From positions 186,001-250,000 of the forward strand of contig QWOQ01000008.1 in assembly GCA_003669585.1 (NCBI GenBank): DNA of 64,000 nt, written 5' to 3'. The position numbers were made by a program, and so were the translations under genes. Shown here piece after piece: positions 45,047 through 54,150 of this stretch; within the stretch, counting starts at the first letter, position 1, and every line of letters begins with the position of its first letter. This DNA is from Planctomycetota bacterium. Its GTDB lineage: Bacteria > Planctomycetota > Planctomycetia > Pirellulales > UBA1268. The notes beneath the pieces are model-generated. The model saw nothing but the letters and a program-made list of their open reading frames with translations, was not told where the DNA came from and did not search any database.

Positions 45047-45955
45047 ATGCGAGAACCATCCTTCTTTATTATTGGAGCTCCAAAATGTGGGACAACATCG
45101 CTTTTTCAGCACCTGAGTGGTCATCCGCAGGTTTTCGCAGCAACTAATAAAGAACCTTTTTACTTCTGCACCGATATGCCCGGCTATCGTGAACGGACCA
45201 GCCGAATCACAAACGAAAGAGATTATCTTTCTCTGTTCGCGGGAGCAACCGACGCACACTTGCACTTGGGGGAGGCGTCTGTTTATTACCTTTTTTCAAG
45301 GGTCGCGGTGACTGAGATTCTCCATAAGTATCCCGCTGCAAAATTTATTGTTATCTTACGAAATCCTGTTGACATGGTTTATTCGTTTCACTCGGAACTT
45401 CTACTCGGCGGCGAGGAAAACATGCCGTGCTTCGAAACGGCTTGGAGCCTACAAGACGCACGCTTGAGTGGAAAATACATACCTGCGGAATGTCGTGACA
45501 GCAAAGTCTTGCAGTACCGCGATGTTGCAAGGTTTGGCATGCAAGTCAACAGGTTACTTGGCACAGTTCCTCGCAGCCAAGTATTCATTACGCTGCTTGA
45601 AGATTTCCGGAAACAGCCAAGACAAACTTATTTAGATTTGCTGTCTTTTTTAGAACTCGACGACGACGGTCGGCAGGATTTCCCGTTAGTAAATGCTTGC
45701 CGAGTGGCTAGGAGCCGTTTTTTGCTACAACTGTTGGGCAGCCCGCCATACCCACTGAGTATTCTCAAGCGACTTACTCTTGGCCTCCTCGGGAGAAATA
45801 ACAAATTTCTTCGGCAAGTATGGGAACTTAACTTTAAGCCATTTGCGCGTCGTCCTCAAACTTTAAACATGCGTAAAATACTTGTCGACGAATTTTCAAA
45901 AGATGTAGCGGATCTATCCGAGATTCTATCCCGCGATCTGTCTCACTGGCTCTGA
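45047..45955 (+). CDS. Sulfotransferase
   Basis: This 302-residue protein starts with the PAPS-binding loop FFIIGAPKCGTTSLFQHLSG, and has the 3'-phosphate-binding segment FIVILRNPVDMVYSFHSELL and VFITLLEDFRKQPRQTYLDL. It belongs to the sulfotransferase domain family acting on carbohydrates. Within this locus it probably sulfates the exopolysaccharide or its lipid-linked unit. It follows the AT-rich glycosyltransferase by six bases, shares its composition, and is followed by a 180-base gap. Confidence 0.92.
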   Translation: MREPSFFIIGAPKCGTTSLFQHLSGHPQVFAATNKEPFYFCTDMPGYRERTSRITNERDYLSLFAGATDAHLHLGEASVYYLFSRVAVTEILHKYPAAKFIVILRNPVDMVYSFHSELLLGGEENMPCFETAWSLQDARLSGKYIPAECRDSKVLQYRDVARFGMQVNRLLGTVPRSQVFITLLEDFRKQPRQTYLDLLSFLELDDDGRQDFPLVNACRVARSRFLLQLLGSPPYPLSILKRLTLGLLGRNNKFLRQVWELNFKPFARRPQTLNMRKILVDEFSKDVADLSEILSRDLSHWL

Positions 45956-46135
45956 CTGTGTCTGCTTTGCTTATCTAACTTAAAATCTGCTGTTGCCTAT
46001 TCTTTTTTGACTATTCACCGTAGGCAATCTTAGGGTGGCACCTCTCATAGTCTGCGGAAGCTGACTTGCAATAACCCCTACCTCTACCAAGTCATTGTTT
46101 TTTAATTCACCCGCCTCTTTTACTAAGCGACACTT

Positions 46136-47065
46136 GTGAATCAGTATTTCTCGCTAATGAATCCAGATCGCGTTGCTTTCTTTGGCCATCCGTGCGACGT
46201 GACGGTGATTATCCCGCTCTTTAATAAAGAAGCGACTCTCGTTCGCTGTATCGAGTCCATTGTTTTGCAGACCTTTCCGCCCAAAAAAATTATTATCGTC
46301 GACGACCTCTCTTGCGATCGCTCCCTTTCTGTTGCATACGATCTCGCCTCACGGAATGATCTGATTGAGGTAATAACGTTAGCAGAAAACAGAGGGCCTG
46401 CACACGCTCGCAACCTCGGCGCTGCGACGGCCACCACCACATGGATTGCGTTTCTCGACGCAGATGACCTCTGGCACCCACACTTTCTGGAGAAGGTTCT
46501 TCTGGCCCTTGAGAAAGAGCATGCGGACTTCGGATCTTCCGGGCGAATCAGAATCAGCGAAGTCGATGGATCGATCCGAGAAAATGTGCTTGCATGGCCA
46601 TTCCAAAGAGGTGCCGTTGTTGACCTTACAGATTGTTTTTGGCGAATCTCGCTTCAGTTTATACCAATCAATTCATCGGCAAACATCATACGACGTGATT
46701 TCTTTCACGCCGTCGGTGGTTTTTCTGAATCGATGCGGGCGTGGGAAGACCTCAATCTCTGGGCAACACTTTGGTCGGCTGGCCGTTTTGTCTTTGTTAA
46801 CGAAGTTCACGCCGCATACTACACAGGATTTCGCGAAGATGTCTTCGGGCGTTTTCGACATGTTTATGTGATGCGGTATCAATCGCATCTTTTACGATTA
46901 CTCGGCAGATCACTCCTGACTCGTCCGCGAGCGTCACTTTCCCTTGCAGTATATCTCATGGCTTTTTCATGCCGGGCATTTGTGCGTCTCTTTGTGCAGA
47001 CATTGCGGCATTTCAACGCACCCTGCGTCCATTGGCGAGTCTTCAGGAACACGCAGCCGTCCTGA
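46136..47065 (+). CDS. Family 2 glycosyltransferase
   Basis: This is a 309-residue GT-A enzyme: CDVTVIIPLFNKEATLVRCI, KKIIIVDDLSCDRS and AFLDADDLWHPHFLEK with the metal-binding DAD. GGFSESMRAWEDLNLWATLW matches the ED-type acceptor motif. The start may be GTG 46136 or ATG 46157. A hydrophobic C-terminal segment (SLAVYLMAFSCRAFVRLFVQ) suggests membrane attachment. It is separated from the sulfotransferase by 180 bases and from the next gene by 74. Confidence 0.88.
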   Translation: MNQYFSLMNPDRVAFFGHPCDVTVIIPLFNKEATLVRCIESIVLQTFPPKKIIIVDDLSCDRSLSVAYDLASRNDLIEVITLAENRGPAHARNLGAATATTTWIAFLDADDLWHPHFLEKVLLALEKEHADFGSSGRIRISEVDGSIRENVLAWPFQRGAVVDLTDCFWRISLQFIPINSSANIIRRDFFHAVGGFSESMRAWEDLNLWATLWSAGRFVFVNEVHAAYYTGFREDVFGRFRHVYVMRYQSHLLRLLGRSLLTRPRASLSLAVYLMAFSCRAFVRLFVQTLRHFNAPCVHWRVFRNTQPS

Positions 47066-47139
47066 ATGCGCTCGTCCATAGATTCGCCAACAGAAATAAA
47101 TACGGCCCTCATCAACAGGCTCTTCCGGAAAGATACCTT

Positions 47140-48369
47140 ATGCGTCCGCTCAGGCTTGTTCATGTCACAACCGTTGGCCAATCACTGCGATTTCTGACAG
47201 GTCAGTTGCGGTTCATGCAACAGCAAGGCTTTGAAGTGACCGCTGTTTCCTCGCCCGACGATCACCTGCAGACGTTTTGTAAGAGCGAAGGGATTCGTTT
47301 CCACCCTGTTGCACTGAAGCGGGCCATTACTCCGCTCAAAGATCTTGTGTCGTTGCGATCGCTCGTCAATTACTTTCGCCACTTAAAACCGGATATTGTC
47401 CATGCTCATACACCCAAAGGCGGTCTTCTGGGCATGCTCGCCGCGCGTCTCGCTCGCGTGCCGGTGCGGATCTACCACATCCATGGATTGCCGCTGGTAA
47501 CCGCTCGCGGATTCCGACGCATACTCCTCAAGAATACGGAACGCATCGCAATTCGAAATGCAACGCGGGCGCTGTGCGTGAGCAGATCGGTCGCTGGTGT
47601 TGCTGTATCGGAGCATTTGTGCGGCGACAACGGCATAGGCGTTCTTGGACACGGTTCTATCAACGGTGTCGAGAGCGCATCGCGATTCAATCCTCGTACT
47701 CTTTCCCACACAACGCGAGCGGAAATTCGCGGCCGATTTGGTATTCAAGAGGAGGCACCGGTCATCGGATTTGTTGGGAGACTTGTGCGAGATAAAGGCA
47801 TCGTCGAACTCGCCGAGGCATGGCATCTTTTGCGTAACAGGTTTCCCGCACTCCATCTTCTCATCGTCGGCGAATTCGAATGCCGCGATTCTGTCCCGGC
47901 TGCAGTTCGAGAATCACTTCTCGTTGATACGCGGGTGCACTGGGTCGGTGCCGACTGGAACACTCCCCCACTCTATGCTGCCATGGACGTTGTCGTGCTT
48001 CCAACCTATCGAGAAGGCTTTCCAACGGTTCCCCTGGAGGCTGCTGCAATGGAGCTTCCTGTCGTTGCCACTCGTGTTCCCGGCTGCGTGGATGCCGTGG
48101 TTGACGGCGTCACCGGGGTGCTGGTTCCTCCCGGAGATGCCTGCAGCCTCGTAGCGGCGCTCGCTGCCTATATCGAGTCGGCTCCTCTGAGAGCTTCCCA
48201 TGGCCGCGCCGCGAGAGAACGGGTTAAAGAATATTTTCAACCATCCACCATGTGGGCTCTGGTTCTCCGCGAATACCAGCACCAACTGGTTAGAGCTGGA
48301 TACTCACTGGAATTGCACGCGCCAGATTCTTCAAAACATACCGTCGATTCATCTCTCTTTGCTGCATAG
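47140..48369 (+). CDS. Family 4 glycosyltransferase
   Basis: From ATG 47140 (preceded by GGAAAG) this is a 409-residue GT-B enzyme. The N-terminal domain begins LRLVHVTTVGQSLRFLTGQL. The donor domain has VIGFVGRLVRDKGIVELAEA, then LPTYREGFPTVPLEAAAMEL with the E-x7-E motif. It resembles WbbK/WcaL-type and PglA-like enzymes, including FNLHTPKGG-type sequence (here VHAHTPKGGLLGMLAARLAR). PglA-type enzymes add GalNAc to bacillosamine, which would fit the fusion enzyme encoded two genes later, but the donor cannot be proved. An in-phase upstream extension overlaps the previous gene and is rejected. Confidence 0.88.
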   Translation: MRPLRLVHVTTVGQSLRFLTGQLRFMQQQGFEVTAVSSPDDHLQTFCKSEGIRFHPVALKRAITPLKDLVSLRSLVNYFRHLKPDIVHAHTPKGGLLGMLAARLARVPVRIYHIHGLPLVTARGFRRILLKNTERIAIRNATRALCVSRSVAGVAVSEHLCGDNGIGVLGHGSINGVESASRFNPRTLSHTTRAEIRGRFGIQEEAPVIGFVGRLVRDKGIVELAEAWHLLRNRFPALHLLIVGEFECRDSVPAAVRESLLVDTRVHWVGADWNTPPLYAAMDVVVLPTYREGFPTVPLEAAAMELPVVATRVPGCVDAVVDGVTGVLVPPGDACSLVAALAAYIESAPLRASHGRAARERVKEYFQPSTMWALVLREYQHQLVRAGYSLELHAPDSSKHTVDSSLFAA

Positions 48370-48409
48370 CCAGGGAGAGCCTGAGAGCCGCGTCAGCAAC
48401 ACAAACATC

Positions 48410-49696
48410 ATGAATCTTTTTCCGACAGTTTTGATCTCTGCAATAGTTTTGGTGATTCTCTGGGCGTCGACGGTGTCGCTGTGTCAACGCTATCAGCAAT
48501 GTCGGCAGATGCTTCCTTTTTTTTTGATCATCGCGCTGGCGTGGTGGTCGATGCCGCTGGCAAAAATCTTCTGGCTCGATGAAATCTTTCCTCCTGCCGA
48601 CGCCATTGGACATGAAGCGATGGCGCGAGATACAGCCTCGCTGCTGGATCATGGCAACGTGAGTGACGCTCTTGCCAACGTCTCTCCAGGGAACTCTGGC
48701 TACCGCTTTGCCCTCGGAGTATTTTACTTCTTGACGCGATCGCCGGAGTATTGCACCTATCTTCTCAACGGCATGCTCGTCTTTCTTGGATCGCTCGTAC
48801 TTCTGCAGGCCTTGATGTCTTGCGCTCCATTAGCGCGCGTCTCTTTGTGGATGGTGCTTCTTCTGACGGCCACGCCGTCTGCTCTGTTCTGGACAACAAC
48901 AAATCTCAAAGAAGGAGCGATGTTTTGGTGTGGATCGGTACTGCTCGCCACGTCGCTGCGCCGTGAAAATTCAACGCCGAAAATGATCTTTCTTGATGGC
49001 CTTGCAATGATGACCGGACTCGCTTTTCGCCCTCATATTGCGGCAGGCTGGATTTCCGCAATCGGCATCCATGCATTCCTTCGTGACCGTCGCTTTGGAC
49101 GAGCACTTCTGCTGGTTCTCGCACTTGCGGGAGCGACTCAGAGTCTCCAGATTGCCTCACCAACTTTATTCGAAGGCTTGGTTTCGGATGGTGCCACGGA
49201 AACAATGGATAATTTTTATACCACTCGCACGAACATCGGTGGCTCTGCTATTGCCTACGCCGGGGGATCGCCTACGCCAATCGTATCTGGCCTCATTCTC
49301 CTCCTCGCACGCCCACTGCCGACAGAATTGTTTGGGTCTTTAGATCTCTTGGCGGGAATTGAAATCTGGATCATTTCGGGCATTGCACTTTTTTCGATTC
49401 TGAGGCACCCAAATCCTCTTTCGCTTTTGAAAGAGCCACCCATCATGGTGTCACTCATCGCACTCGTCTTTTTCTCTATTTTTTTTACCGGCATGTACAA
49501 CATGGGTTTGATGGTGCGTCAGCGGGTTCAGATTCTACCAGCACTCCTCACGCTCGCAGTCTATCCAACGCTCTCCGCGAGGGCATTTTTCCGCGCTCTT
49601 GCTGACCAGCGGCAGCGCCGTGGTGCTCAGCCACGATTAAACATTTCAACAGAACTGGCCCCGGGCTTCCTTCAGAAGCCCCTCTCTCACAAATAG
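48410..49696 (+). CDS. Polytopic membrane protein, candidate second polymerase
   Basis: From ATG 48410 this is 428 residues with roughly ten hydrophobic segments. I do not recognise a named family. The sequence TTNLKEGAMFWCGSVLL followed by GLAFRPHIAAGW resembles the KE...RPH pattern of poorly characterised membrane proteins in polysaccharide loci. Its size and position between glycosyltransferases and the initiating transferase fit a Wzy-like polymerase. The 30068 ligase-family protein is the other candidate, so one could polymerise and the other ligate. Confidence 0.65.
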   Translation: MNLFPTVLISAIVLVILWASTVSLCQRYQQCRQMLPFFLIIALAWWSMPLAKIFWLDEIFPPADAIGHEAMARDTASLLDHGNVSDALANVSPGNSGYRFALGVFYFLTRSPEYCTYLLNGMLVFLGSLVLLQALMSCAPLARVSLWMVLLLTATPSALFWTTTNLKEGAMFWCGSVLLATSLRRENSTPKMIFLDGLAMMTGLAFRPHIAAGWISAIGIHAFLRDRRFGRALLLVLALAGATQSLQIASPTLFEGLVSDGATETMDNFYTTRTNIGGSAIAYAGGSPTPIVSGLILLLARPLPTELFGSLDLLAGIEIWIISGIALFSILRHPNPLSLLKEPPIMVSLIALVFFSIFFTGMYNMGLMVRQRVQILPALLTLAVYPTLSARAFFRALADQRQRRGAQPRLNISTELAPGFLQKPLSHK

Positions 49697-49757
49697 CTTG
49701 CTTCCTCATGAACCAATGCGATCTGGCTTCTTGCACTCACGGAAATAGAGACACACG

Positions 49758-52274
49758 ATGAATACAGATGCGAGTTGTGCTTCCACTACCGTAAAGAAAA
49801 ATATCTACCCTAGTTCACTCAAATCTCTCTGCGACCGGGTGCTGGCAGCGACGGCATTGGTGCTGCTGCTGCCCCTGCTGCTCGGGCTCGTCATTCTCGT
49901 GCGACTGCGCCTCGGGTCGCCGGTTCTTTTCCGGCAGCAACGGCCTGGGAAAAATGGCACGCCATTTACGCTCTACAAGTTCCGAACTATGACTGATGCC
50001 ACGGATAAAACAGGCGCGTTGCTGCCTGACGATCAGCGGCTCACTCACTTTGGAAAGTGGCTGCGATCCACGAGCCTCGACGAGCTTCCCGAACTGCTAA
50101 ACATTCTTCGCGGTGACATGAGTTTTGTCGGCCCTCGTCCGTTACTCATGGAATATCTTGATCGTTACACGCCGGAACAAATGCGACGGCATGAAGTGCG
50201 GCCAGGACTCACCGGCTGGGCTCAAGTCAACGGACGAAATGCCATCTCGTGGGAAAATAAATTCTCGCTCGATCTGTGGTATGTCAACCACATGGGGTTC
50301 TGGCTCGACCTTAAGATTCTCTTTTTAACAGTCTGGAAAGTTCTCTCACGCGAAGGTATTTCCGCGGCCTCGCATTCCACCGCACCTATTTTTTTTGGAA
50401 CAGAACCCGTTTTTGTGATCGGTGCCGGTGGTCATGCGAAAGTCGTTCTTGCGACGCTCAAAGAATCGGGGGTCAACGTTGACGGAATTTACGACGACAA
50501 CCCTGCTTTGCACGGCACTACGATTCTGGGCATTCCTGTCGTTGGCCCTATTTCCAATCTGCTGGATGGAGTCGCGCGTCGCGGCATTATTGCTCTTGGT
50601 GATAATGACATGAGAAAGTCGCTCGCTTCTTGCATTGAAGCGACGTGGTTGACGGCGGTTCATCCATCGGCTGTTGTTCACGAAAGTGTAACGCTCGGTC
50701 GAGGAACAGTGGTCTTTGCTGGGGCTGTCATCCAACCGGATGCGCACATCGGCGAGCATGTTATTGTGAACACGGCGGCCACCGTTGATCACGATTCTAC
50801 TTTGGAAAACTTTGTGAGTATTGGGCCCGGATCGCATGTTGCAGGCAACGTGCATGTCGATGAAGGATCTTGTCTTGGAATTGGATCTTCTGTTCTTCCA
50901 CAATTGACAATCGGAAAAGGGGCTGTCATTGGGGGTGGTGCTACAGTTATTCGAAACGTTGCCGCCGCCACGATTGCAGCGGGATGTCCCGCAAAAGCGA
51001 TTCGAATTCGCGAAGGAACTCCTCTTTGTTGGCCCGCCATTTCCGTTCAAGTCTCCAAGGAACGCATCGTTAGAAACGTTGAAAAAACATCTTCGTGGCC
51101 CGTTTTTGACGCTGAACAACGTGCTGCCGTGGAACGAGTTCTGTGTTCCGGCAACGTTAATTACTGGACCGGAAACGAAGGACGAAGCTTTGAAACAGAG
51201 TACGCCGCAAGCCTCGGGGTGAAGCATGCAATTGCAGTCGCCAACGGCACCGTCGCACTCGAACTGGCGCTCCTCACACTCGGAGTGGGGCCAGGCGATG
51301 AAGTCATTGTGCCCAGCCGCACGTTCATCGCTTCGGCAAGTGCCGCAGTGATGCAAGGGGCCACGCCGGTGATCGCTGACATCGATGAAGACAGTCAGAA
51401 TCTTACGGTCGATACCATTGCCGCTGTCATGACGTCGCGTACAAAAGCCATCATTGCGGTTCATCTGGCAGGCTGGCCGTGCGACATGGATCCGATCATG
51501 GAATTCGCCCGCGAGCACGGCTTGTTTGTCATTGAGGATTGTGCACAGGCTCACGGAGCTTTTTACAAAGGCAGACCGGTCGGCTCGATTGGCCATATCA
51601 ATGCATTTTCGTTCTGTCAGGATAAAATCATCTCTACCGGCGGTGAAGGGGGACTCGTCGTGACCGATGACGACTCACTGTGGCAGCGGGCCTGGAGTTT
51701 TAAGGATCACGGAAAGAGTTGGGATGCTGTTTACAATCGTAAACACACCGGAAGTTTTCGATTCCTTCATGAATCATTCGGCACAAACTGGCGCATGACG
51801 GAGATGCAGGCGGCGATCGGACGATTGCAGTTGCAACGCCTTCCAAGCTGGGTCGAAAGGCGACGAGAGAATGCTAACCAGATCATGGAGGGCCTTGCCG
51901 GAATCGAAGGCCTTCGCTTTTCAAAACCACTTGATCGATTCCACCACAGCTACTACCGTCTCTATGGATTCATCGATCCAACCTTTTTACATCCTGAATT
52001 CACGCGGGACCGTATTGTCGCTGAACTCACCAGCAGAGGCATTTCCAGCGGATGCGGCAGTTGTGGCGAGATCTATCTGGAAAAGGCATTCGAAGCTTTT
52101 CGTCCACCATTTCCCCTGCCGGTAGCGCATCAGTTGCACGAAACGAGTCTTGTTTTTCTCGTCCATCCAACGTTGACCGAAGAGGATGTCGCCCGCACGA
52201 TCGCGGTCACACGAAATGTTTTTTCTGAAGCTCTGATGAAAATCGATAGCTGTAATCACCTACAAATCTCGTGA
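49758..52274 (+). CDS. Triple fusion: initiating sugar transferase, acyltransferase and DegT aminotransferase (PglC-PglD-PglE type)
   Basis: The 838-residue protein has three domains. Residues 18-205 are a PglC/WcaJ-type phosphoglycosyl transferase: membrane helix 27-49, FRQQRPGKNGTPFTLYKFRT, catalytic D108-E109 in TSLDELPEL, GDMSFVGPRP and RPGLTGWAQVNGRN. Residues 215-405 are a NeuD/PglD-type acyltransferase: FVIGAGGHAKVVLATL, then left-handed beta-helix repeats. Residues 425-830 are a DegT/DnrJ/EryC1/StrS aminotransferase with PLP lysine K623 in FSFCQDKIISTGGEGG. In known pathways PglE aminates, PglD acetylates and PglC transfers the sugar phosphate to the lipid carrier, so all three late bacillosamine steps lie in one chain. 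No stop or frameshift separates them. The PglF-type dehydratase is at 32875. Confidence 0.93.
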   Translation: MNTDASCASTTVKKNIYPSSLKSLCDRVLAATALVLLLPLLLGLVILVRLRLGSPVLFRQQRPGKNGTPFTLYKFRTMTDATDKTGALLPDDQRLTHFGKWLRSTSLDELPELLNILRGDMSFVGPRPLLMEYLDRYTPEQMRRHEVRPGLTGWAQVNGRNAISWENKFSLDLWYVNHMGFWLDLKILFLTVWKVLSREGISAASHSTAPIFFGTEPVFVIGAGGHAKVVLATLKESGVNVDGIYDDNPALHGTTILGIPVVGPISNLLDGVARRGIIALGDNDMRKSLASCIEATWLTAVHPSAVVHESVTLGRGTVVFAGAVIQPDAHIGEHVIVNTAATVDHDSTLENFVSIGPGSHVAGNVHVDEGSCLGIGSSVLPQLTIGKGAVIGGGATVIRNVAAATIAAGCPAKAIRIREGTPLCWPAISVQVSKERIVRNVEKTSSWPVFDAEQRAAVERVLCSGNVNYWTGNEGRSFETEYAASLGVKHAIAVANGTVALELALLTLGVGPGDEVIVPSRTFIASASAAVMQGATPVIADIDEDSQNLTVDTIAAVMTSRTKAIIAVHLAGWPCDMDPIMEFAREHGLFVIEDCAQAHGAFYKGRPVGSIGHINAFSFCQDKIISTGGEGGLVVTDDDSLWQRAWSFKDHGKSWDAVYNRKHTGSFRFLHESFGTNWRMTEMQAAIGRLQLQRLPSWVERRRENANQIMEGLAGIEGLRFSKPLDRFHHSYYRLYGFIDPTFLHPEFTRDRIVAELTSRGISSGCGSCGEIYLEKAFEAFRPPFPLPVAHQLHETSLVFLVHPTLTEEDVARTIAVTRNVFSEALMKIDSCNHLQIS

Positions 52275-52286
52275 GCGATCAGAAAG

Positions 52287-53033
52287 ATGCACACCATGAA
52301 AACCATAGAGCGTTATTCGACCGGTACTTACAACAACCAGTTCGGTGACGCTGACTTTAAAAGCCGAAATCTTCTCGACTTGCTGAAAGGCTTTCCTGAG
52401 ATTGCAACATCGTTCAAAACCTATGCAGATGTCGGGTGCGGCGATGGAACGGTTTTTGTCTCCATTCTTCAAAAGCTTCCTCGTCTTGGATGTCACCTTG
52501 AAGAAGCCGTGGGATATGACATTTCACCACCATCTGTGAAATCAATCGACCTGCCTCCCGGCTCACAAATCGTGCAAGCTGATTTTCTATCATGTTCTTT
52601 GTGTTACGACATCGTGACGCTGATCGATGTGATCGAACATGTCCTAGAACCACAGGAGTATCTCCGGGCCGTTGCAAAACGTAGTCGTTTCGTCCTCCTG
52701 CATATTCCATTAGACGACCGACTTTCCGTAACCTTGACGCAGCAGTGGAACTACCGCCTGCAAGATGTTGGTCACTTGAGTTTTTGGAATCCTGCAAGTG
52801 CAATCACGATGCTCACTTCAGCGGGACTGGAACCATTAGGCTGCCTCCTCACTCCTGGGTTTCTTGCACCGTCAGGCCGAGTACGTCTCAGTCAAAAAAT
52901 CATGCTTCCTCTTCGTTGGCTGGCCTGGCGGCTCAATCCTGGATTCACGGCGGCAACGATTGGCGGAGTCAGCCTAGCGGTGCTTTGCCGTTCGCGGGCG
53001 CTGGCACTGGATGACGGTTCTACCGCTACGTGA
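52287..53033 (+). CDS. Class I SAM-dependent methyltransferase
   Basis: This 248-residue protein has the SAM-binding motif YADVGCGDGTVFVSILQ, then VGYDISPPSVK and a motif-IV-like DIVTLIDVIEHVLEPQEYL. It resembles small sugar or lipid methyltransferases found in polysaccharide loci. The target is unknown. It follows the fusion gene by 12 bases. ATG codons at 52287 and 52296 are both possible starts. A C-terminal hydrophobic stretch (IMLPLRWLAWRLNP, then TIGGVSLAVLC) may hold it at the membrane. Confidence 0.82.
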   Translation: MHTMKTIERYSTGTYNNQFGDADFKSRNLLDLLKGFPEIATSFKTYADVGCGDGTVFVSILQKLPRLGCHLEEAVGYDISPPSVKSIDLPPGSQIVQADFLSCSLCYDIVTLIDVIEHVLEPQEYLRAVAKRSRFVLLHIPLDDRLSVTLTQQWNYRLQDVGHLSFWNPASAITMLTSAGLEPLGCLLTPGFLAPSGRVRLSQKIMLPLRWLAWRLNPGFTAATIGGVSLAVLCRSRALALDDGSTAT

Positions 53034-53052
53034 ATGCTCTGTGAGTACTAAA

Positions 53053-54129
53053 ATGACTGCACAGGCATATTCGATACTTCAACGAAAGACAATTGTGAGT
53101 GAACCCGTTCTTGTCACTGGCTGCGCTGGATTCATCGGCTTTCATACAGCGGCAAAATTGCTCGATATGAATCGGCGGGTTGTCGGAATCGATAACGTAA
53201 ACGCGTATTATTCGCAACATCTCAAACGAGATCGACTCTCGGAACTTGCACAGCGACCAGGGTTCACTTTTTCGGAAGTGGATCTTTCAAACAGCGACTC
53301 CGTTGCCAAACTTGTTGCCACACACCGGCCACTATGCGTTGTGCATCTCGCGGCACAGGCGGGCGTTCGCTGGTCGATTGAAAATCCAAAGGCCTTCATC
53401 GATTCCAATATTGTTGGCTTTCTGTCCGTACTGGAGGCCTGCCGGCACCATGCCGTCGAGCATCTGATCTATGCGTCGTCGAGCAGCGTCTACGGAGCCA
53501 ATACCAAGCTCCCGTTTTCCGTTGGCGACACCGTCGATCATCCGCTGAGCCTTTACGCCGCCACAAAAAAAGCAAATGAACTCTTAGCCCATTCTTATAG
53601 CCATCTCTATCGATTGCCCACCACAGGTCTACGGTTCTTTACGATCTACGGCCCCTGGGGCCGACCCGATATGGCGATATGGAAGTTCACGAAGGCGATT
53701 CTTACAGGCGAACCGGTTGAACTTTATAACCACGGTCACATGCGACGTGACTTTACCTATATCGACGACGTGGTCGAGTCGATTGTAAAACTCACTGAAA
53801 AGCCGGCGACTGCAAACCCTCTCTGGAACAGCGATCGGCCTGATCCCGGTACAAGCGATGCTCCATGGCGCATCTACAATATTGGCAATCGTTCACCGGT
53901 GGAGCTTCTGCACGTTGTTGAACTGCTCGAAGAGAATCTTGGACGAAAGGCGATTCGACATCTTGTCGATATCCAACCCGGTGACGTTCGAGAAACCTAT
54001 GCCGACATCGACACGCTCGCGAATGCCGTCGGCTTCTCGCCTGCGACGCCAATCGAAGTCGGAATCAAGCGATTTGTCGATTGGTACCGCGAGTATCACA
54101 GTCATCGGCCTGACACAATCGCTCTGTGA
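53053..54129 (+). CDS. UDP-glucuronate 4-epimerase
   Basis: From ATG 53053 this is a 358-residue extended SDR: VTGCAGFIGFHTAAKLLDMN, then DNVNAYYSQHLKRDRL, HLAAQAGVRWSIENP, SSSSVYGANTKLPF and LYAATKKANELLAHSYSHLY (Tyr-x-x-x-Lys). The pattern fits the UDP-glucuronate 4-epimerase group, which supplies UDP-galacturonate. The preceding gene ends at 53033; a frame start at 53011 or GTG at 53041 is possible. It is the last gene of the plus-strand locus and converges on the oxidoreductase gene after 21 bases. Confidence 0.9.
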   Translation: MTAQAYSILQRKTIVSEPVLVTGCAGFIGFHTAAKLLDMNRRVVGIDNVNAYYSQHLKRDRLSELAQRPGFTFSEVDLSNSDSVAKLVATHRPLCVVHLAAQAGVRWSIENPKAFIDSNIVGFLSVLEACRHHAVEHLIYASSSSVYGANTKLPFSVGDTVDHPLSLYAATKKANELLAHSYSHLYRLPTTGLRFFTIYGPWGRPDMAIWKFTKAILTGEPVELYNHGHMRRDFTYIDDVVESIVKLTEKPATANPLWNSDRPDPGTSDAPWRIYNIGNRSPVELLHVVELLEENLGRKAIRHLVDIQPGDVRETYADIDTLANAVGFSPATPIEVGIKRFVDWYREYHSHRPDTIAL

Positions 54130-54150
54130 CTCTCTTTGTATCTCTTTGAC

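Noticed and set aside
50346..51596. Minus-strand frame of 416 codons
   Set aside because: It lies antisense to the fusion enzyme, whose acyltransferase and aminotransferase motifs are unmistakable.
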